Source of the DNA: Shinisaurus crocodilurus
Lineage: Eukaryota; Chordata; Lepidosauria; Squamata; Shinisauridae
Assembly: GCA_021292165.1 (NCBI GenBank)
Contig: CM037876.1
Span: 39,852,575-39,916,574 of the forward strand
Length of the DNA stretch: 64,000 nt
Reading direction: 5' to 3'
A program made the position numbers and the translations under genes. The notes under the pieces are model-generated. The model searched no databases. It was given only the letters and a program-made list of their open reading frames with translations, and was not told where the DNA came from. Position 1 is the first letter of the stretch. Every line of letters starts with the position of its first letter. This document shows positions 55,801-64,000 of this stretch, piece by piece.

Positions 55801-57175
55801 TCTAGAAGAGAAACTAATAAGAGATTTGCGGCTTGGCAACAGAAGGGGAAATCCGATTTCAAAATTTTTTGCAGTTGCAGGACTTTAACATTAGCTTAGT
55901 GTAATTAGGTTTAGATGAGTTAAAAGCTTCCTTTTTTCACTGACTCCTCTGAGGCAGGCAAACAAGGTAATCTGATTAGGAATTAAATATGCAATAGTGT
56001 TGTGTGGGAAGAAAGATGCAACAGTTTAGAGCTGATTATTGTTTCTTATCAAGAGTGAGATTCTGTCAGTTGCTCATCACCAGTTTACCTGGCAGTGAAG
56101 GCAAATCCTTAGCTTCCAAGGATTCAATCATGAAATCTATAGATGCAACCACTGCAGATCTATAGCACTGCAGGAAGATTTAAAGTACAGCAGGAGGATC
56201 GCAAATGTTAGGGCCTTCCTATACATTATGTTGCAGCAAACCTGGGTTTGCAAACAAGTGTACATTTGACAGGAAGCTGCAGCCAATCCTGAGGATACCT
56301 GTATGACATATGTGTACACCTGTTTTCAAATATGTCAGGTTTTTAAAATCACAATTTCACGAGCAACCATAAAAATATTAGATGTATACTTTTTTAAATG
56401 TGTGATTAAGGCCTTTTGTTAATGCAATCGTGGCTAAAGGATTAAACTTGAGCACAGTATCTTCCTTGGCTTCTCTGTCATTGAAATAGAAGTAGGCAGG
56501 GTATTTTGTTTTTGCTCTTAAATTGCATTATTTTTTACTCAGGAGACTGCTTGGATGATGGAGTTTCTCCCTTTGTGTACTGGTGTGTATGTTTCTTAGC
56601 TCCCAATTTACCAGGGTTGTCTCTTCAAATCTAGACATCAGACAATTTCACAGTGTTGAGAAGAGAAGCACTTATAAAGAAAACAGCAGGGATGACTTTT
56701 ACAGTGGGGATTGTTCCTTGATCCTATCAGTGGATGTTGCATAGATGGAAACAAAGTCACAACACTGGAGAATGCCACAAGCTTTTAAGTTAAAATTGAC
56801 CAGAAGAGAAAAACAGCAACAACTCTTGGGAGTTTGCTGAGTGAATAGTATTTTCTAAAATTCTAAAAGAAAAATGAGTACTTGAGGCAAGGGAAGACTA
56901 GTTCATGCAATTCTTTGGCTTATGTACTGCATAATCAGTAGTTTATCTATGGCCAAGTGAATGCCTGATACTGAACCACTTCACTGCACAATAGGTCTTG
57001 GGACACAGTAGAGTGATCTGATGCCCAGCCCTCTTCACTGAAAGTTCAGTGTTAACCAAAAGGATACTAATCCAATTTATATTTTGCCATGCTAAAGGTC
57101 ATGTAAATCAGCTCCACAACTCTTAGCCAACAGTTGGCTGTTTAGGGGTCTAAAGGGAATATATATATATATATA
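55801..57175. other. Intron A-B remainder, nothing recognised except (AT)n at 57,160-57,176
   Basis: Unique-looking AT-rich intron sequence. Confidence 0.5.
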
Positions 57176-57181
57176 TGGCTG

Positions 57182-57446
57182 GGGGTGCTTTGATGGCTTT
57201 TATTTTATTTATTATTTTATTTATTATATTTATACCCCACCTTTTTCCTGCAAGGAACTCAAGGCGGCTTACATAATCCTCATCCTCCTCTCCATTTTAT
57301 CCTCACAACAACCCAGTGAAGTAGGTTAGGCTGAGAGTCAGTGACTGGCCCAAAGTCACCCAGTGAGTTTCATGGCCGAGCAGGGACTAGAACCCGGATC
57401 TCCCGAGTCCCAGTCCAACACTCTAACCACTACGCCACACTGGCGT
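57182..57446 (-). mobile_element. Sauria-type tRNA SINE with Bov-B-like tail
   Basis: On the minus strand the head CCAGTGTGGCGTAGTGG and GGGTTCTAGTCCC lead to the body (ATGAAACTCACTGGGTGACT) and tail (AGGTGGGGTATAAATATAAT). It lies about 90 bp from exon A, in the intron between exons A and B, in the same orientation as the gene. Confidence 0.9.
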
Positions 57447-57532
57447 TGAGTGAGATCTCCACATCACCACTTCCTTAACAACACTTTGTTGGTAAGTATT
57501 TATTTTTATGATATGGTGTACCATTTGATTAC

Positions 57533-57629
57533 CTGTTTTCTGGGGTCCAATCACAAGAAATTTTGGTAGGTGGTCACACGTTTTATCTCTAGACCAGATA
57601 TCCCGGTGGCGCCTGTCATCACATGGATT
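57533..57629 (-). CDS. NDST4: NDST4-like exon A (PAPS-binding loop)
   Basis: Of 97 bp, after acceptor TATCAG and before donor GTAATC; leaves phase 1. It encodes [33 protein letters not shown]. The GPQKTG is the 5'-phosphosulfate loop that holds PAPS; its Lys equals Lys614 of NDST1, essential for sulfotransferase activity. No earlier exon is seen from 57,630 to 64,000, so the upstream intron exceeds 6.3 kb. Confidence 0.93.
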
Positions 57630-57699
57630 CTGATAGAGATAGAGAAACAAATTACTTCTGGAAAACATTCAAATGTTCAACACTCTTCCTGACTGAAAA

Positions 57700-58200
57700 G
57701 TCCTCTGCAGCAAAATGATTGTTTATTCCTATGCTAGAATGCACCTCTACACCCCTATTTGGTACCTGACATGAAAGCAGAGCTGGTCTTGGTGCACAAT
57801 GCAAAATGAAGCATCCTAATAATTGTTAAAGAAAAGGTTGAAATCAATTTAAAATATTTTAACAAAATGGTTACTTGACTTGGTTTTAGTTATTTTATGT
57901 GATCAATTGATTTAATTGGTGTTGGCATCTATTTTATTCTGCTATGCTAGATTTTGATTTCATTGTTAATTGTTGTATTTTTATTTTGAAAATAATTTTG
58001 TTTTATACTCGATCTTGTACATCACTTAGGGCACAATCCTATGGCCGCTAGACAGTCTAGAAGGTGATAGGAAAGGTCGAAGTCCCAGCTCCAACTTTGG
58101 AAACATTCTCCAAGGTCAGAGCTGAGACCAGTAAATGCACTGTTCCTCAGCATAAGACTTAAATGGTTTGGGAAGCTCAAAAATGGCAGCTTGAATTCCA
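57700..58200. other. Intron upstream of exon A, nothing recognised
   Basis: AT-rich; a scrap of the 21,812-type repeat (CACAATCCTATGG) lies near 58,033. Confidence 0.5.
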
Positions 58201-58210
58201 CCTCCTAGAA

Positions 58211-58516
58211 CAATGGTGCACAACCTTTTCAGCCTCAAGGGGTCAGGCTCAGGGTCTACATGCATGTGTGCACACATGCACATATAGATGCATGTGTGCG
58301 TACACACACACACACACACACCAGTGACCTCAATACAGATGGCTCTTTTCTCAGTTCTAGTTGTGGTGGGGAAAGAGTGATCTCAGTGTGGATCTCTGGG
58401 GGAGGGAGTAGAGAGTACAAGCAGTGGGGAAATTTGGCAGTGGTTGGGTCTGGGCAGCCTTGGGGGACCACAGTAAAGACTGCACACAGTAAAGGGCTAT
58501 GGGTTGTGCACCCCTG
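58211..58516. mobile_element. hAT MITE with internal (CA)n
   Basis: The ends are CAATGGTGCACAACC and GGTTGTGCACCCCTG, with a perfect 8-bp target duplication TCCTAGAA (58,203-58,210 and 58,517-58,524). A CA/TG-rich microsatellite sits inside at 58,260-58,322. Non-coding. Confidence 0.88.
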
Positions 58517-58524
58517 TCCTAGAA

Positions 58525-59810
58525 GAACAACCCTGCCTCTGTGAGGTCACCACATTGTTGTGAAATTGGTTGGAGCTTGTTGGGAGAAGTGACCAACAAT
58601 TGTGCTGAAATGGTGCTATCACAGTTGGCTTGACTATGGCAAAAAAGTGAAATAGATTGATTCACAGAGGATATTGTCCACAACTCACCAATACTAACCT
58701 TGATTTATTTATTTTTAAAAAAGTAATATATGCTTAGTTTTGTGTAGCAAATGTTCTTCAAATCCGTTTTGGGATGTGTATATCTAAGCATTTAACATCT
58801 AAATAAATAGACTTCTTCCCATTTATTACAAAACCATGTCCCTTTCAAAAGAATTTAATGCCCCCTAAAATATTTTTGCTTTTACTAGATGTCCCCCCCC
58901 CCCCCCCGCTCTCTCTCAGGTCTGTTTGAGAACAAAATACTGATTTTCTCAGGCATCCATGAGTTAAAGTATTTACTCTTTTTATTAATAAGTATTTCAA
59001 AACAAAGCAGACAAAAATGCAGAATAAAATTTCACACATGGAGAAAAACCTAAATTAAAATGTTTGTTTTGATGTGTGCAATTAGTGAATGAAAAACACC
59101 ACCATGTAGTTTGCCTGACAAATCACAACTGAACAGTTCAATATAAATTAGAGCATTCGGTATTAATCTCTGAAGTATAAAAGTTCAAATCCTTGTTTAT
59201 TTTACATTTGCTTAGCTCCAGTGAATTCACTGACCTTCTCAGAACAATGCCACATAAAAAGAACTGCACATAACAGTCTAGCATTCTGCCTTCACACCAA
59301 TCTGGCAGACTCTGTTCTGTTCATGCAAAACTGTACTGATGTGCAGATTCTGTGATTTTCCTTCTACACATAAAGATCAGCACTGATTAGTTACTATGGC
59401 ACATGGAAAAACCAGTCAGTGTGCATAGGCTGGGTGGGGGAAAGATTGTCTGGAGTATATATGCAGCACATAACTACGTATGTGCACATCAACCCAACCC
59501 TTGCAATGAGACCCCTAACAATAGGATGAATGGCAGATCCATTGTGTGTTGTGCTCTTTGCATTCCTTTTTGAAAAATTACAGAGGAATAATGGGGGTTG
59601 GCAAGGAACAAACAGCAAAAAAAATGTGGAAGCTAAAATGGATTGGCTATATTATGTGAAATATTCTGAATTTCTGAGTAGTGATGTGAACGTCTTTAAT
59701 TAATTAACCAGTACACAGAATTAGGTACATAATTAGGTTTGTGTCTGCAACCCAAAAGTGAGTGTAGTGGTGTGGATGTACAGACACAAAGTATTAAAAT
59801 TCATTTGCAG
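58525..59810. other. Intron, nothing recognised apart from poly-C at 58,891-58,908
   Basis: No exon with NDST similarity and no clear repeat. Confidence 0.5.
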
Positions 59811-59814
59811 ATAC

Positions 59815-60020
59815 CTGGGGAGGGCCCACAGCTCAGTGGTAGACTACATGCCTGGCATACAGGTCTGAAGTTCAGTCCCTGGCATCTTCAGTTCAGGCAG
59901 GGCTGGGAAGGACCCCTGTTTGAAACTGGACAGCGGCTGTTGGTCAGTGTCAACAATACTGCGCCAGGTGGACCAGGGGTCTCACCCAGGATAAGGCCGC
60001 TTCCTATTTCCCTGAGTTTA
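59815..60020 (+). mobile_element. tRNA-derived SINE, nearly full length
   Basis: An A-box region (CACAGCTCAGTGGTAGACTA), a B-box-like AAGTTCAGTCCCTG, the body (GTTGGTCAGTGTCAACAATA) and the end GATAAGGCCGCTTCCTATTT. The same family is at 18,470 and 19,110. Confidence 0.85.
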
Positions 60021-60242
60021 GTTCTACTTCAGCTATAGACAGTGGAGGCACAGTGGCTCCAATGTGAAAGGGTCAGTGTATCCACTCTGTGTTTCAGACT
60101 GAACTTTAACTGAGCTTTCCATGGTGCTGAATCCTAGCCCCAAATAGGTCCAGCACCATGGATAGCTCTTTAAAAGTTCAGACTGCAACCCAGAGTGGAC
60201 ACCCCGCCCCACTGACATTGCAGCCACCAGCCTCCACTAACC

Positions 60243-60377
60243 CAGTGTTCTCCAACCTTGGGTCCCCAGATGTTTTTGGCCTACAACTCCCAGCATGCCC
60301 CAGCCAGCTACGCTGGCTGGGGCATGCTGGGAGTTATAGGCCAAAAACATCTGGGGACCCAAGGTTGGAGAACACTG
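60243..60377. mobile_element. Near-perfect palindromic hAT MITE
   Basis: The 135-bp element is almost entirely self-complementary: CAGTGTTCTCCAACCTTGGG to CCCAAGGTTGGAGAACACTG, centred on GCCAGCTACGCTGGC. A perfect 8-bp target duplication CACTAACC flanks it (60,235-60,242 and 60,378-60,385). Confidence 0.93.
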
Positions 60378-60609
60378 CACTAACCATAGACTGTGGTGAG
60401 CTTTAGACATTACAGCAGTTCCATGGGAACTGCTTTTACATGAATTTATCCCATGATGCTCTGCAGTGCTTAGAGGTCCACAACAATGTGAGCAGGGCTG
60501 ATTGAATCGATCTTTCACACAGAAGGCTGATGGGTAGACTCACATGATTAGTTAAGATTTTCTGACCATCCCCAAATATCGCAATATTTCCCCAAGAGCA
60601 AGATTTAAT

Positions 60610-61087
60610 TGCTTCCCTTCTGCAATTTTAATAGGGAGCTTTCAGGGCAAACCATATGAGGATCGATTGTGTGGTTGTGGAGATGAGGTGGTCGAATCCT
60701 TAGAGCACTTTTTTTTTTTTAATGCAGCCTCCATAGGGAGGAACAAAACAGACTTCTTGGCCCTATTATGAGGAAATGCCCTGGGAGGTCACCAGACCAG
60801 TACCTGAAACACTTTCTGGCAGGGACGTGTAAACCAACAACAGAGGCAGTGGCTAAGTTTCTTTTTTCTGTACTCAGGACTCATAAGGCAATTCTTTCAT
60901 CATAAATGTAACTTCTATAGTAGGATCTTGTTTTTGGTTATCTTAAGATGTTTTAAACTGGTGTATGTTTTAATAATGTTTGTTGTTGTATAATGATTTA
61001 ATGGTTGTGTTTTTATCCATTTAATGATGTCCGATATTGTTTTTTTGGGTCCGTGACCGTATAATAAAAAATTGATTGATTGATTAA
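60610..61087 (+). mobile_element. LINE 3' end of uncertain clade
   Basis: The plus strand encodes FRAKPYEDRLCGCGDEVVES, LEHFFF, like the Cys/His motif at the end of several LINE ORF2 proteins. It is followed by a 3' UTR ending GTATAATAAAAAATTGATTG with ATTG repeats. The clade cannot be set from this scrap. Confidence 0.6.
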
Positions 61088-61237
61088 GCCCATATGATTA
61101 CATCAGTACTGTGGGATGAATCTGTGGGAAAGTGTCTCCCACAGCACTGCTGTCATGTGTAAAGGGCATGTTATTAAACAGCCATTCTCTGCCAGCTGTA
61201 GATGTAAAATGGGGATATTCGTTTCTACCTCACAGGA

Positions 61238-61512
61238 CTATATTATATTATATTATTTATTTATTTATTATATTTATACCCCACCTTTTTTCCTGCAAGG
61301 AACCCAAGGCGACTTACATAATCCTCCTCCTCCTCCTCCTCCTCCTCCTCCTCCTCCTCCTCCTCTCCATTTTATCCTCACAACAATCCTGTGAGGTAGG
61401 TTAGGCTGAGAGTCAGTGACTGGCCCAAAGTCACCCAATGAGTTTCATGGCTGAGCAGGGACTAGAACCTGGATCTCCCAAGTCCCAGTCCAGCACTCTC
61501 CCACTGCTCTGT
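61238..61512 (-). mobile_element. Sauria-type SINE with internal (CTC)n expansion
   Basis: The same SINE as 57,182, but with about fourteen CTC units at 61,322-61,366 in place of the usual short CTC run. Flanks GGAACCCAAGGCGACTTACA and CTCACAACAATCCTGTGAGG are intact. Confidence 0.88.
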
Positions 61513-61562
61513 AAGGCAGTTTTTGCACCTGAAGTGCTGCATGTACATGCATGTGTTGCCAG

Positions 61563-61900
61563 TAGGGATGTCGGATAAATCCTCAATGAATTCAGATGAG
61601 TTCAGATTTCTATGAATCTAGCCTGTGGCTTCTGCAGCTTTTTCCAAGTTGCACAGATTCTGTGGATTTGCGCACTGTTTTTGGGTTGTTGTTGTTTTTT
61701 TTACTTTTGGGGGGATTTTGCACAAATGTGCACTTGTGCTAAGGCACACTTGAATATTTGTGGAAGTGCAATGAAATTCCTGTACATCCCTAAAAAAAAA
61801 AAAAATGCAATTCCGTCAGTGAGCGGATGGTGGAATGAAAAACACCTGACGATCTGCAAGACACAGACGGAACGGATTTAATAAAATCCAAACATCCCCA
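61563..61900. mobile_element. hAT MITE
   Basis: The ends are TAGGGATGT and ACATCCCCA, with a perfect 8-bp target duplication GTTGCCAG (61,555-61,562 and 61,901-61,908). It contains TTTGCGCAC and TTTTGCACAAATGTGC palindromes. Non-coding. Confidence 0.83.
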
Positions 61901-61909
61901 GTTGCCAGT

Positions 61910-62400
61910 TCAGATATTTGATCACCAAAAATCTGCAGTTTGCCTGGTTTTCTTTCTTTCTTTTTTTTAAAAAAGAATAAACTATCAATGGAGTTATCGT
62001 ATAAACTTACATTTAACCACTTCAAAGTCATGTGGCACACATGTTTCCAACATAATGACATTAAAAAAAAGAACATATCACAGCTCGAGGTTATTTAGCA
62101 ATTTAGCTTTCCACCATGCACTAATGAGATATAAAATGTGAGCAGAAAATGAAAGGAGACTCTTCAAAAGAATTATCATGCTGGAAATGCAGTTGTAAGG
62201 AATCCTGGTGTGCTAAATACAGTGGGCTAGATATTCAGATCATGGTAGTGATCATACCTTTGTTACAGTCTACAGGCATGATGGCTTAAAAGCAAGTGGG
62301 TTATCCTTTCCACAGCAATACAAATGATAGTGAAATTTCCCTTTCAAAGATATAAGGAACTTCCTTATATCAAATCAGACTGTTGTTTCCTCTTTCCCAG
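61910..62400. other. Intron, nothing recognised
   Basis: AT-rich; no exon or repeat identified. Confidence 0.5.
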
Positions 62401-62404
62401 TGCT

Positions 62405-63690
62405 ATCTAACCTTTAAAGCCCTACACGGTTTGGGACCACATGCTCAACATCTGGGGCATTCCTCCGATTGCCACCTCCGAGGGAGGCTTGGAGAGCGGC
62501 GACCAGAGAGAGGTCCTTCTCTGTGGTAGCCCCCCAACTCTGGAACAAGCTCCCCCCTGAGGCCGGCCTGGCGCCAACTGTGGCGGAGTGACAGGCAGAA
62601 GCCCGGGGAGGGCCAACCTGAACATTCCACAGGCTCTGACTGTTTTAAGCAGAGAGCATAGAACCCCAGGGAGTTGGCAGTTAAGGGGAGTCGGTTGTGA
62701 GTTGGGGAGAGAGTGGGTTGGAGTGAGAGAGGGAGTGGAAGGTTAATAGAGTAGGCAGGGAAAGTGGTACTGAAGAGAAGAGTTCAGACAGGAAATCTAG
62801 TAACTAAGCTGTGAGAAAGCAAACGTGAAGGTGTTAGTAGAGAACAGTTCACAGGAGTTTCTGCTTAGGGAGTGAAGGACCTTCTGTCTGAAGAAGAAGG
62901 TAAAGCTCTAGACTAGTGAGAGGGATAGTTAAGTTCCCTGGTCTTCTGATGCTGTAACTTCAAGTAACCAAGCCAAGTTGATACAAAGAGCACTGTATAA
63001 CATCTGCCTGCTTTTAACCTGAATCTAAGCAAAGAACAAGTTTAAACGTAACTGTTGAAAATCCAAGTTATCTGTTCCTGAGTTGAATATCAGTTTAGAG
63101 ACTTTGTCAGAACAATAAATCAATCTTTTTATTCAAAGTTCTAAGTGTCCAGAGTCTGACTGGTGGACAGGAAAGTAAGAAGGGAATTAACGGAGGGGCA
63201 CCCTACTTCAAGTAATCAAATAAAACAAACTGCTCTTAATAAAGAAAAACAAACGTGGGTGAACAGCTACATATAAGGCCTAAGACATATAATCGGCTAA
63301 CACAGCTTAAGAAGACAGCTTAAAGTCTGAAGTGACCAATACAAGGTAGCACTTGGTGAGAGCGAAGTACACATTGAGGGTGTGAGGTTTGGAGGAGGGG
63401 TACCGTCCGCTACACCAACTCTATAATCCTTTCGGCGCCAGGTTAAGACTGCCCTCTATGTTGAGGCTTTTAACAACTCTAGATAGTGCATGGTGGGGTG
63501 GCTATTTTAAATCTTTTTTATGGGTCATGTTGCATTAATTTGTTTTAGCTATTTGTGTCATTTTAAACTTGGTTTTTAAATTTTTATAGCGTTTTTATTG
63601 TGTATATTTTATATTGTATCATGTCTTCTATTGATTGTTGTAAACTGCCCAGAGAGCTTCAGCTGTTGGGCAGTATATAAATACAATTAT
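62405..63690 (+). mobile_element. L2-like LINE 3' end, split by an LTR
   Basis: The left part (62,405-62,578) with TTCCTCCGATTGCCACCTCC and GTAGCCCCCCAACTCTGGAA, and the right part (63,415-63,690) with CTTTCGGCGCCAGGTTAAGA, TTGTAAACTGCCCAGAGAGC, match 40,360-40,790 in order. Together they form one insertion. Confidence 0.85.
62579..63414 (+). mobile_element. Solo LTR inside the L2-like LINE
   Basis: It begins TGTGGCGGA and ends TCCGCTACA (8 of 9 inverted). A 5-bp target duplication CCAAC (62,574-62,578 and 63,415-63,419) flanks it. AATAAA lies at about 63,114. The unbroken L2 copy at 40,505 shows the empty site GCGCCAACTTTACTATCC. At 836 bp it has no coding. Confidence 0.88.
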
Positions 63691-63694
63691 TATT

Positions 63695-63758
<64 letters not shown>

Positions 63759-63770
63759 TCATCATCATCT
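63687..63770. repeat. Compound trinucleotide repeat (ATT)n(GTT)n(GTC)n(ATC)n
   Basis: A run of about 28 triplets changes stepwise: ATT, then about eleven GTT, about eleven GTC, and five ATC. It follows the L2-like tail directly, so it grew from the LINE's terminal ATT repeat. Confidence 0.95.
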
Positions 63771-64000
63771 ACTATGGATGTGGACTTGAAAAATATTCAT
63801 TTCATTACATTTTTTTGTTTTGTTTCTGCAGCCCCAGTCAGTACATTTCCATTCATTACTTTCTCATTAACGGGCTGGGCAGCCCCATCCAATACGGGTG
63901 CCCGTAGCCCTCCGAACTCATAGGATTGCAAGCAGCCAGTGGAAGGCGGGAGGAGCGCAGCAGCTAGGGTTGCCTCCGCTCTCCTCTTGCCCTCCAAAAC
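63771..64000. other. Right edge, nothing recognised
   Basis: Unique-looking sequence, moderately GC-rich at the end. No NDST exon. Confidence 0.4.

Noticed and set aside
61116..61404. Proline- or leucine-rich open frames
   Set aside because: They come from the (CTC)n expansion in a SINE.
57630..64000. Further upstream NDST exons
   Set aside because: I scanned the minus strand for the exon preceding NPCDD (a segment ending in a DPLWQ-like motif) and saw no match with splice sites.

Overview
The window is vertebrate nuclear DNA, most likely from a squamate reptile, probably a lizard. The reasons are CR1, L2-like and L3-like LINEs, tRNA-derived SINEs including a Sauria-type SINE with a Bov-B-like tail, many young hAT MITEs with intact 8-bp target duplications, and abundant microsatellites. 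I see no bacterial, plasmid or free viral genome, no CRISPR array and no operon.

The only host gene I can support is on the minus strand. Seven short exons between 41,614 and 57,629 encode the last 299 residues of a heparan sulfate N-deacetylase/N-sulfotransferase. NDST4 fits best, judged from remembered family sequences. All exons have GT-AG junctions and compatible phases, and together they form the whole C-terminal sulfotransferase domain with every key residue present. The deacetylase half must lie beyond the right edge of the window.

Layout. 1-2,068: 5'-truncated CR1 on the plus strand. 2,200-3,540: a fold-back element and the minus-strand tail of an unclassified dispersed element. 4,515-5,874: hAT element carrying GC-rich cargo. 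6,350-9,000: microsatellite, a solo LTR with perfect 5-bp target duplication, a second LTR, and MITE fragments. 9,000-16,000: mostly unique intergenic DNA with one L3-like LINE end and one candidate conserved non-coding block. 16,020-18,150: GC-rich repeat, LINE scrap, AT-rich tract, 5S-derived SINE and a second hAT. 18,470-21,000: duplicated, decayed SGNH-hydrolase-like gene with internal 55-bp tandem repeats and nested SINEs. 21,280-26,010: Tigger-like MITE, nested palindromes and a composite hAT with a transposase remnant. 27,800-28,950: GC-rich block with a 40-bp minisatellite. 29,000-30,500: LINE remnants. 30,823-35,590: 5S-headed SINE, then a nearly full-length CR1 on the minus strand. 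35,600-41,100: intergenic, with a Z-DNA-prone tract, palindromes and an L2-like end. 41,100-64,000: NDST 3' UTR, exons and introns, the introns filled with repeats.

The genes do not work together as a system. The NDST exons act in heparan sulfate synthesis in the Golgi; everything else recognisable is transposon-derived. The most unusual material is the SGNH-like element family (18.6-21.0 kb, with a related tail at 2.6-3.5 kb), the composite hAT at 24.9-25.9 kb, the cargo-carrying hAT at 4.5-5.9 kb and the 5S-rRNA/CR1 chimeric SINE.
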